Shown here one piece after another: positions 24,614 through 31,575 of a DNA stretch of 35,063 nucleotides. Source of the stretch: Candidatus Methanoperedens sp. (lineage in GTDB: Archaea; Halobacteriota; Methanosarcinia; Methanosarcinales; Methanoperedenaceae); assembly GCA_026552975.1 (NCBI GenBank), contig JAPMTR010000089.1:1-35063 (forward strand), written 5' to 3'. Numbering within the stretch: position 1 is the stretch's first letter; each line of letters opens with the position of its first letter. The position numbers were made by a program, and so were the translations under genes. The notes below the pieces were generated by a model. The model did no database searches and was not told the DNA's origin. It saw nothing but the letters and a program-made list of their open reading frames with translations.

Positions 24614-26053
24614 TCATTTTCTCTGGTCCCTTATCGAGCAACTTACAAAAGAATTAGCAAAACCAGTATAAGAAGCCCCGTGCAAATGGGCATAAGATGC
24701 CATGGTATTTTTGACCAGCATACCATCCAGATCGCCTTTTATTCCCTCGCCTCGTTCAAGCCTAATGGCAAAACGAGTATCTGCAGGAATGTCTATTATT
24801 TCTGAATGATGGAATTCATGTCCGATAAATGAAGTTCCTGCGTTTCCGATAACATTATCTTCAATAAATCTGCCAATATTATAGCTGACCACCCTTTTAT
24901 GTCCCATTAAAGTTTTTCCAGGAAGGGCGCCGACCATCTTGAATGTCCCGCCTTTCATTTGTGCCATATTATAATTTCCGCTTCCGGCAACATGTGTTGT
25001 AATCCCCTGTGTTAGATACATCAGTCCGCCGCACTCTGCATAAATCGGAAGACCTTCAGATGATGCCTGTTTTATTGCTTCACGCATGGAGGAATTATCC
25101 TCAAGTTCCTCCGGGAATAATTCCGGGTAACCTCCACCTATGTATAATCCATCCACAACAGGAAGAGTCCTATCATTCACAGGACTAAAATAAACAAGTT
25201 CCGCACCTGCAAGTTCAAGAAGTTCCAGATTGTCGTGGTAATAAAAATTAAAAGCCTCATCAAGGGCAACACCTATCTTAATTTTACCCTCTTGATGTTT
25301 GGGTTTAAAGATATTCTCCTGTGGTTTTTCAAATGGAGGAGCCGAATTGGCAATAGAAATAAACCTGTCAATGTCAATACCTTCTTTGATGATCTCTTTT
25401 ATCCTGCCAAGATTCACATCAAAATCTGCCACCCTTCGCCTCCCTTCAAGAGCAGGGATCAGACCAAGGTGTCTCATCGAAATCTTCATTGAATCATTGC
25501 GCGGGATCACCCCTATCACAGGTGTATTGGTATAAGTTTCAATAGCGGTTTTTGCTTTTTCAGCATGTCGTTTGCCACCTATGTTATTCAGGATAACTCC
25601 CACTACGTTCACTTCAGGATCAAACGATTTGTACCCAGAAACTAGAGCTGCAGTACTTCGGGTTATACTTCTTGCATTTATTGCCAGAATAACGGGGCAT
25701 TGCAAGATCTTGGCGATCTGGGCAGTGCTTCCGATATCACTTGTTGCTTCAAGCCCTTCAAAAAGCCCTCTTACACCTTCAATGACCGCAATATCAGCGC
25801 CATTTGATCCGTGTGAAAAAACCTCACATACAGCATCTTTTGACATCAGATAACCATCCAGGTTCCTTGAATATCTGCCCGTTACTTCAGTATGATAGCT
25901 GGGATCTATGAAATCAAGACCAACTTTATAGGGCTGGACAGTATAACCCATATCACGCAGCACTGACATTATGCCTATTGAGATGGTTGTTTTGCCAGCG
26001 GATGAGCGGTCACCGGCTATGAGGATGCGGGGCATTGCAAGCTTATCTGCCAT
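24614..26053 (-). CDS. cfbB: Ni-sirohydrochlorin a,c-diamide synthase (CfbB; CobB/CbiA family)
   Basis: A 479-residue ATP- and glutamine-dependent amidase. The N-terminal half is a P-loop domain (GDRSSAGKTT near residues 14-23) and the C-terminal half a class-I-like glutamine amidotransferase with YAECGGLMYL, the Cys being the nucleophile, and a late His in the GHEFHHSEI segment. The CobB/CbiA family makes the a,c-diamide of cobyrinate or of nickel-sirohydrochlorin. Position directly after cfbD and cfbC identifies it as CfbB, the F430 enzyme. A cobalamin role as well cannot be excluded. The ATG at 26053 follows AGAGGAAT; Met7 is an alternative. Confidence 0.92.
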   Translation of the reverse strand: MADKLAMPRILIAGDRSSAGKTTISIGIMSVLRDMGYTVQPYKVGLDFIDPSYHTEVTGRYSRNLDGYLMSKDAVCEVFSHGSNGADIAVIEGVRGLFEGLEATSDIGSTAQIAKILQCPVILAINARSITRSTAALVSGYKSFDPEVNVVGVILNNIGGKRHAEKAKTAIETYTNTPVIGVIPRNDSMKISMRHLGLIPALEGRRRVADFDVNLGRIKEIIKEGIDIDRFISIANSAPPFEKPQENIFKPKHQEGKIKIGVALDEAFNFYYHDNLELLELAGAELVYFSPVNDRTLPVVDGLYIGGGYPELFPEELEDNSSMREAIKQASSEGLPIYAECGGLMYLTQGITTHVAGSGNYNMAQMKGGTFKMVGALPGKTLMGHKRVVSYNIGRFIEDNVIGNAGTSFIGHEFHHSEIIDIPADTRFAIRLERGEGIKGDLDGMLVKNTMASYAHLHGASYTGFANSFVSCSIRDQRK

Positions 26054-26122
26054 ATTCCTCTACATTCTTTGATGTTGATTTTGTGCGAGAATCAGTTCGT
26101 ATGAGTTCGTTGTTAAAATTGT

Positions 26123-26152
26123 ATCTGCGTTCATCTGTGTTTATCTGCGGTT
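26123..26152. repeat. Three 10-base tandem units, ATCTG(C/T)GNNN
   Basis: Between cfbB and cfbC, three direct units of ten bases stand in a row: ATCTGCGTTC, ATCTGTGTTT and ATCTGCGGTT. On the other strand they read as CGCAGAT-type units. They resemble, in base order, the CGGAT units of the hairpin at 30451-30541. Short intergenic repeats of this kind occur in many prokaryotes. The function is unknown. Confidence 0.55.
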
Positions 26153-26178
26153 CCATTAATTACATTACTCCAATAATC

Positions 26179-26970
26179 CTATATCCGGGTCAATTCCCTT
26201 AACCTCTTATCATCAAGCGGCTCAGGGATCTTCCCATCTCTTTTTCCCATAATACTTCTGGCAAGTTTCCTGTAAACTCCCGCAATTTCAGAATCAGGAG
26301 CTTTCTCAATAACTGAAAAACCATCCCTTTCACATTTCTGGACAAGGACATCTTTGGGAATAAAAGCGAGAAGCTGGCTTCCGATCTCTTTTGCAAATTC
26401 ACTTACGATCATTTCCTCATTGGAGGCATCGCGTGAGTTACATATCACACCATTTAAGGCTACGTCAAGTCGTGAAAGCCCTTTACAGATATTGTTCGCA
26501 GCATAAAGTGGCATATATTCGCCTGATGTGAGAACATATGTCTCATTCACAAGTCCTTTCTTAACAGGTGCGACAAATCCTCCGCACACGATATCGCCTG
26601 GCACATCATAAATAACAAGATCAGTGTCCTCAATTGCACTTGAGAGCTTTTTAAGGAGGCCTATAGCGACGATTATCCCCCTTCCTGCACACCCTATACC
26701 TGGCTCAGGCCCTCCGATCTCAACACATTTTACACCTTTATAACCAATGAATACGATATCCTGTTCCTTAATATCTATGTCCTCCCTCAATAAGTCCATG
26801 ATCGTCGGGATGCGTCTCCCCTGGAGAAGTGTAATAGATGAATCACTTTTAGGGTCACATCCGATTATCGTAACGCGATGTCCTTCATCAGCGCAGGCGG
26901 CGGCCACATTGGATGCTGTGCTTGATTTTCCAATCCCGCCCTTTCCATAAATTGCGATCTGTTTAGGCAT
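26179..26970 (-). CDS. cfbC: Ni-sirohydrochlorin a,c-diamide reductive cyclase, Fe-protein subunit (CfbC; NifH-like)
   Basis: A 263-residue NifH-like ATPase. The P-loop GKGGIGKSS is at 9-17, the switch region is GCDPKSD, and the two cysteines holding the intersubunit [4Fe-4S] cluster are Cys94 (GIGCAGRG) and Cys129 (DIVCGGF). In nitrogenase-like F430 synthesis it feeds electrons, with ATP, to CfbD, which reduces and cyclises the macrocycle. The ATG at 26970 is chosen because it gives [16 protein letters not shown] as in NifH relatives and overlaps the end of cfbD by eight bases; a longer frame to 27015 would add 15 unrelated residues. Translational coupling with cfbD is likely. Confidence 0.95.
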   Translation of the reverse strand: MPKQIAIYGKGGIGKSSTASNVAAACADEGHRVTIIGCDPKSDSSITLLQGRRIPTIMDLLREDIDIKEQDIVFIGYKGVKCVEIGGPEPGIGCAGRGIIVAIGLLKKLSSAIEDTDLVIYDVPGDIVCGGFVAPVKKGLVNETYVLTSGEYMPLYAANNICKGLSRLDVALNGVICNSRDASNEEMIVSEFAKEIGSQLLAFIPKDVLVQKCERDGFSVIEKAPDSEIAGVYRKLARSIMGKRDGKIPEPLDDKRLRELTRI

Positions 26971-28084
26971 CTTTAGCCAGCTCCCGAAGTGTCGCTCCGA
27001 ATTCAGATTCAACAATATGATTTACCCCCAGAGTCTTGGGGTGAAGGTCGATCTCAACCACAACATAAGTGTGTCCCATCTCCTTTAAAGGCACGACCTG
27101 GCGAGGACCATTGGTTATTGAGAATAGTTCCATATTATTTATATTGTCCATTGGAAGTGCATGGGGAACGCCTGATATGACCGCAAAATCGTAATCGCTG
27201 TACTTTTCACCTATGATCTGGCTGGCAGTATTTCCGGCTACAGGATACTCATCCAGGCCTCCGATAATATGATGGAACTCAAATCCTTTCTTGTTCAGGT
27301 CATCTTTGATCTCCCGTGCATTTCGCCTGTTCTTGGGAAGTCCGACATTTTCATCAAGATTTACCATATTGATAATATTTGAGCCGGATCCGAGCTTTTG
27401 TGCAACTTCTGCTACAGCCAGATTTATATCTGCGAACATAAAAGCGGTTTCCTTTTTGGCATTGAGTATATTGATCCCTTTTTTCCCCTGTTTTATCAAT
27501 TCGAGCAATCTTCCCGCAACTTTATATTTAAGATCCCCGCGGTTGGGTTCAAGATATTCTTTACTGGCGGAGCCGTGTCGCTTTTCAACCATTGTGGCTT
27601 CCTTGAGCAGGGCTTTTTGCCTCTCGAATTCTGCTTCGCTTATGATCCCTGAGGCAAGAGCTGATTCAAGCGCTATAATTACGCCCTGTGTATTATTCCT
27701 GTAACCTGCGTGAACTTCGACTTCGATCACAGGCACATCCGGTTGAACTTCATTAACCGCTTCATGAAGTTCCTCTCCAATTATCATGCTTGCGCATGTG
27801 CCTACAATGCCTATGCGTTTTGGATTGAAGCGCTCTATGACTTTTTCAAGGACCTCAACAAGTGCATCTTTTCCGCCAAAAACAAATCCTGTTTCATCAA
27901 GCGAGGTAGTGACAACTCTCATTCCGTCCTCCTCAAGAAGACGGGCATGCTTGAAGCTGCATCCAGGAGGACCGTGCAGTATTACAACGTCAACCTCCAG
28001 ATCTCTAAGTGTGTACAATGCTGCGACGATCGAGCTGGGTCGCGGGTGCATAATAAGTCGTTCTTTTTCTTTTTTTACGGGCAT
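26963..28084 (-). CDS. cfbD: Ni-sirohydrochlorin a,c-diamide reductive cyclase, catalytic subunit (CfbD; NifD-like)
   Basis: A 373-residue nitrogenase-like protein. It starts [19 protein letters not shown] and has the cluster-related Cys42 ([11 protein letters not shown]) and Cys96 ([10 protein letters not shown]). Three NifD-type Rossmann repeats follow, with [11 protein letters not shown] in the middle and HPKTLGVNH near the end. CfbCD performs the six-electron reduction and ring closure of nickel-sirohydrochlorin diamide to seco-F430. The two cysteines of a homodimer would bind its cluster. The ATG at 28084 has GGAGAAAAAGG upstream. The order is cfbD, cfbC, cfbB; cfbA and cfbE are not in the window. 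Confidence 0.95.
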   Translation of the reverse strand: MPVKKEKERLIMHPRPSSIVAALYTLRDLEVDVVILHGPPGCSFKHARLLEEDGMRVVTTSLDETGFVFGGKDALVEVLEKVIERFNPKRIGIVGTCASMIIGEELHEAVNEVQPDVPVIEVEVHAGYRNNTQGVIIALESALASGIISEAEFERQKALLKEATMVEKRHGSASKEYLEPNRGDLKYKVAGRLLELIKQGKKGINILNAKKETAFMFADINLAVAEVAQKLGSGSNIINMVNLDENVGLPKNRRNAREIKDDLNKKGFEFHHIIGGLDEYPVAGNTASQIIGEKYSDYDFAVISGVPHALPMDNINNMELFSITNGPRQVVPLKEMGHTYVVVEIDLHPKTLGVNHIVESEFGATLRELAKDA

Positions 28085-28186
28085 CCTTTTTCTCCGGGTC
28101 TATTGTAATTAATAATTACCATTTGATATGGGGACAAAATTATCTTACACATTAAAAATCTTATCTATGGAATCCCGGATATGACC

Positions 28187-28630
28187 TTATTTCTCTTCAG
28201 GTATCCCGCAAACTTTGCATGCACCTTTATCCGAAAGACCAAGATTTTCAGAATCCATCGCACGTGTTCCCTCAGCCAGTACAGCTGCATTAGATAGTGT
28301 GCCAGCGATCAGGATCGCATCAAATATCTCTTCTTTTGTCACTCCCAGGCGCTGTGCCACTCTGATATGCATTTTCAGGCAATGGTCGCACCGAAGCGCC
28401 GCCGATACCCCGATGGATATCAGTTCGATGGTTTTTGCATCCATCCGTTTGAACTCACGGACGATTGAATTATCATAAAGGATCTTGGTGACCAAAAGCT
28501 CGGGGGATTTCTTCATAAAATTGAGAATATAAGGCACTTCACCATATGCTTTTTCAACTTCCTTCAGCAACTCTTCAGCAGCCTGTTCAGGTTTCTTTTT
28601 CAGGATTTTCTCGATCTTCTTAAGTTCCAT
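28187..28630 (-). CDS. AhpD-like carboxymuconolactone decarboxylase family protein
   Basis: A 147-residue all-helical protein of the CMD/AhpD family. The redox pair CDHC (81-84) with His88 is the alkylhydroperoxidase-type active site, so a peroxidase or disulfide role is likely; true decarboxylase members lack the cysteines. A second pair CKVC (138-141) near the C terminus could bind metal or add a redox site and is unusual for the family. The ATG at 28630 is preferred over a TTG at 28657, which would add nine residues. It lies 102 bases downstream of the cfbD promoter region, in the same orientation as the rlmE gene. Confidence 0.88.
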   Translation of the reverse strand: MELKKIEKILKKKPEQAAEELLKEVEKAYGEVPYILNFMKKSPELLVTKILYDNSIVREFKRMDAKTIELISIGVSAALRCDHCLKMHIRVAQRLGVTKEEIFDAILIAGTLSNAAVLAEGTRAMDSENLGLSDKGACKVCGIPEEK

Positions 28631-28723
28631 ATAATTCCAGCAGCGATTAAATTCCAATGACTAATAAACATTTGTATATTACCTTGTAAATCGTGTAGAA
28701 TTTTTTATCCGCAGATAAAAAAT

Positions 28724-29488
28724 TCAAAGGATACGATCACCAAAGGCGAAATTTGGTTTTATGAACCTGATGCGAATTTTAAGTTTCTCCCCTTTTTGCG
28801 CATCCTTCACGAACACAACGAAATCGTTAACCCTGGCTATACCGTCCCCGCTTGCGCCTATATCATCTATCGTCACTTCATATTCCGCATCCATCTTGAC
28901 CGCGTCGGTCAATAATTCTTTCCCGATAACATATATCTCGGCGCTTGCAGCCCTGGATGCTTCAGGTGAAAAAGCTTGCACAGTTACAAAACATCCGCGA
29001 ACTTTATTAAGATAATCAGGGAACATATCTCCCTGGAAGACCTTAACCGCAAAACTTCCCCCATTCTTGAGGAGCTTTCTTGCGCATTCAAAGGCCGATG
29101 TCGCAAGGTCAATAGATCTGGCATGGTCATAGCTCCAGCTTCCGGACATATTCGGAGCTGCGTCACATAGAACGACATCAGCCCCTTCCTTCTTGATCTT
29201 GCCCCTGATCTTTTCAATAATCCGGTCAATGCGTATATCCCCTTTTATTAAATCCACGCCTTCGATCTCCTCGATAGGCAATATATCCACACCAACTACT
29301 TTTCCGCCTGATAGTTCTTTTGCGACCTGCAGCCATCCTCCCGGCGCCGCACCAAGATCAATAATAGTATCCCCTTTTTCTATGAGTTTGAATTTGTCAT
29401 TTATCTGTTTGAGCTTATAGGCAGCACGGGATCGGTATCCGTCTACTTTAGCTTTCCTGTAATAAGAATCCCTTCTGTCTCGTGCCAT
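28724..29488 (-). CDS. rlmE: 23S rRNA uridine-2'-O-methyltransferase RlmE with TRAM domain
   Basis: A 254-residue RrmJ/RlmE methyltransferase, which methylates U2552-equivalent in 23S rRNA. The N-terminal SRAAYKLKQINDKF with the catalytic Lys, motif I DLGAAPGGW, motif D LCDAAPNMSG, motif K VKVFQGD and a late Glu fit the K-D-K-E catalytic set. Residues about 195-254 (EYEVTIDDIGASGDGIARVNDFVVFV...) form a TRAM RNA-binding domain, a fusion found in archaeal homologues. The ATG is the last codon-adjacent start after the upstream methyltransferase stop, with a zero-base gap, so the two are co-transcribed. Confidence 0.95.
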   Translation of the reverse strand: MARDRRDSYYRKAKVDGYRSRAAYKLKQINDKFKLIEKGDTIIDLGAAPGGWLQVAKELSGGKVVGVDILPIEEIEGVDLIKGDIRIDRIIEKIRGKIKKEGADVVLCDAAPNMSGSWSYDHARSIDLATSAFECARKLLKNGGSFAVKVFQGDMFPDYLNKVRGCFVTVQAFSPEASRAASAEIYVIGKELLTDAVKMDAEYEVTIDDIGASGDGIARVNDFVVFVKDAQKGEKLKIRIRFIKPNFAFGDRIL

Positions 29489-30418
29489 TTATTTATTTCC
29501 TGAATATATCCACTGGTCGTAAATGCCTTTGCCATCCATATTATCAATTGATCTTCCCCGAATACCATTTCTTTCAAGGGCGTTTTGAAGTATTTCTATC
29601 TCTTCTTTTTTATTTACGGTCAAAAGGATCATACCGCCGGGTTTTAAGACCCTGACAGCTTCTGCCATCATATTTTCCCATAGATTTTTATTAAATGAAT
29701 AGATAGTACCAAGCATAAAACCAACAATCGTGTCAAAAGAATCTGGCTCAAAAAACTCTGATATCCTTGTCGCATCAAGAACTATCGTCCTTTTAGGGTC
29801 AAGAACATTATGCTCAAGTCCCTGGCATATCTGGCATTTATCATTATCAACCGCAAGCGGATCGTATCCTGCTTTACGAAGCGGCAGCGTGGACATACCA
29901 TTTCCGCAACATATCTCAAGGATATCCCCTTTGAGTTCATATTTGTCAAGGATATCTTTTAGCCTGGCGTTCCTGCTCTCGATATATACCATATTATAAG
30001 GTTCCTTGGTTATGTGGCAGTTCTCGCATAATTGCCTGTTAACAAGGGAAACTGAATAATATTCAATGATCGTTTTGTTAAATTCAGCAGAATTAACTGA
30101 AAAGAATTTATCGAACTTCAAGTCTCCCGCGATCTGCGAAAATATCCTGCTGCTTTGATTCGGGATCGGCCTTGATGAGATAAGGTTCGTGAATATCGCA
30201 TGAAATGCTTCTTCTTCATCTGATTCAGGACTGAAAAGAATTATGCCGATAATATTGCCTTTTTCATCCTTTATCCCTGAAACCTCAGCTTCAGGATCAT
30301 CCCTAATATTTTCCAGATATTGCAGTGTTAATGCATTGTTTTTCAGTGAAGAGTAACTTTCTTCTATGAAATAGATATTATCTGTTGTTTCCAAACCTAA
30401 GATATCATGAATAAGCAT
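29489..30418 (-). CDS. Class I SAM-dependent methyltransferase of unknown target
   Basis: A 309-residue protein. The C-terminal half is a Rossmann methyltransferase with motif I LEICCGNGMSTLPLR, motif II AVDNDK, DATRISEFFEPDSFD and VRVLKPGGMILLTVNK. The N-terminal 110 residues contain no known domain. A cysteine-rich stretch links the halves (LCENCHITKEPYN), and CQICQG occurs shortly after motif II; these could bind zinc. The start is the ATG at 30418; a TTG at 30427 would add three residues. The target, protein, RNA or small molecule, is not known. It is adjacent to rlmE and may be translated together with it. Confidence 0.85.
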   Translation of the reverse strand: MLIHDILGLETTDNIYFIEESYSSLKNNALTLQYLENIRDDPEAEVSGIKDEKGNIIGIILFSPESDEEEAFHAIFTNLISSRPIPNQSSRIFSQIAGDLKFDKFFSVNSAEFNKTIIEYYSVSLVNRQLCENCHITKEPYNMVYIESRNARLKDILDKYELKGDILEICCGNGMSTLPLRKAGYDPLAVDNDKCQICQGLEHNVLDPKRTIVLDATRISEFFEPDSFDTIVGFMLGTIYSFNKNLWENMMAEAVRVLKPGGMILLTVNKKEEIEILQNALERNGIRGRSIDNMDGKGIYDQWIYSGNK

Positions 30419-30450
30419 ATTTATCAATTATTGAAAAAGAAGGAACCTGT

Positions 30451-30541
30451 GATAGAATGCGGATTGCGCGGATGACGCGGATACACACGGATTAGCAATA
30501 TCCGTGTAAATCCGCGCGATCCGCGTCATCCGTGTCCTATC
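30451..30541. repeat. Imperfect hairpin of CGGAT units
   Basis: Two arms of 42 bases (30451-30492 and 30500-30541) are inverted copies, pairing at about 33 of 42 positions, with a seven-base loop TAGCAAT. Each arm holds four CGGAT units at 9, 9 and 10 base intervals, so the element is both a tandem and an inverted repeat. The mismatches fall between the units, not in them. It occupies the gap between the methyltransferase and DUF2150 genes. Possible roles are transcription end, recombination site or a mobile miniature element; none is shown. Confidence 0.8.
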
Positions 30542-30546
30542 AAAAA

Positions 30547-31146
30547 TTAGCGTCCCTCGTCTGGTTCATCATCGCGGTAACTGGTATCGCCTATCATGGC
30601 AGCTCTTATTGAATCTATACCATCGAGCCATTCACCGACAAGTCCTTCGGGAACATCCTCAAGGTCTTTGTCTTTTATTTTTCCGCCAGCTAAGATGTTT
30701 GCGCCTATCTCGGCTATATTTCCCAAAACAGCCCCCATATTTTCTTCTTTTTCAGCTTCTATTGCTTTTTTAATAAGGGGTTTAAGGGATTTTGTTTTCT
30801 CAAACGCTTTCTCTACGTAACATTCACATGATGCAAAAACCCCCATCAAAGATATTTGTGTAGACTCGATCATCATATCAATATCCTCTGAAATAGGCTC
30901 GATCTGCTTTAAGACAATTTCCTTGACTTCAGAGATCTGTTCAATAGCACCTTCTTTTGATAATAAATTCTTATCATGTTTTGCGATAATTTTCAGGCAT
31001 GCAAGGACTATGTCATCTTCCATATTGACAAAAATAGCTCCTTTTTGCTGGTCATCGATCTTAAATCCGCTTTCTTTGACCTGGTTTATCCAGTTATGCC
31101 ATCTTTCTTCGGTATAGAAGGGAATTACAATTTTGTGTTCCTGCAT
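30547..31146 (-). CDS. DUF2150-like archaeal protein
   Basis: A 199-residue acidic, mainly helical soluble protein that resembles the archaeal DUF2150 group (from family memory): it begins FYTEERWHNWINQVKESGF, continues with NMEDDIVLACLKIIAKHDK and STQISLMGVFASCECYVEKAFE, and ends in a short Asp/Glu tail. Function unknown. The ribosome site AAGGAGATAT precedes the ATG. It starts nine bases after the receiver gene, so it is probably the last gene of the PhnD-kinase-receiver operon. Confidence 0.8.
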   Translation of the reverse strand: MQEHKIVIPFYTEERWHNWINQVKESGFKIDDQQKGAIFVNMEDDIVLACLKIIAKHDKNLLSKEGAIEQISEVKEIVLKQIEPISEDIDMMIESTQISLMGVFASCECYVEKAFEKTKSLKPLIKKAIEAEKEENMGAVLGNIAEIGANILAGGKIKDKDLEDVPEGLVGEWLDGIDSIRAAMIGDTSYRDDEPDEGR

Positions 31147-31155
31147 GATATCTCC

Positions 31156-31575
31156 TTAGTATTGAATCGTATTATTAATGTTTGGTTGTTCCTGTATTGA
31201 TGATGTCAATTTCCTGACTTTTAAGATCAATTCGTTTTTTCCAAATGGTTTCGTGATATAATCATTGGCTTTTAGAACATGAAGTCCCAGCATCTTATCG
31301 ATATTTTGCGCTTTAGCTGTTAAAATAGCAACAGGGATATTCACATTTTTTTCCTTGATCTTCCTGAATACATCCCATCCATCCATATCCGGCATCATTA
31401 TATCAAGAAGAATAAGGTCAAATTTTTCAGAATCCATCTTTGCAATGGCTTCTCTCCCATTTTTTACAAGGATCGTTTGAAACCCCGCACCTTCAAGTAC
31501 CAGTTTGACAAGTTCCAGATTATCCGGTTCATCATCCACTACAAGTACCTTTTTTGGTGTATTATCAATATTCAC
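31156..31575 (-). CDS. Stand-alone response-regulator receiver protein
   Basis: A 139-residue CheY-like receiver. The acid pocket is Asp14-Asp15, the phosphoacceptor is Asp58 in LLDIMMPDMDGWD, the conserved Thr/Ala of switch is in AILTAKAQ, and the Lys is in ITKPFGKNEL. There is no DNA-binding or output domain, as is common in archaea, so it must act by protein binding. The ATG overlaps the stop of the kinase gene by four bases (ATGA), and the two form a cognate pair. A downstream DUF2150 gene is a candidate output partner. Confidence 0.94.
   Translation of the reverse strand: MNIDNTPKKVLVVDDEPDNLELVKLVLEGAGFQTILVKNGREAIAKMDSEKFDLILLDIMMPDMDGWDVFRKIKEKNVNIPVAILTAKAQNIDKMLGLHVLKANDYITKPFGKNELILKVRKLTSSIQEQPNINNTIQY

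Noticed and set aside
29489-30418. CENCH in the methyltransferase as a c-type heme site
   Set aside because: The protein has no signal peptide and is a cytoplasmic SAM enzyme; the cysteines more likely bind zinc or are structural.
30451-30541. CRISPR array
   Set aside because: The CGGAT units are only 9-10 bases apart with no 30-40 base spacers, and the element is palindromic; no cas genes are present.
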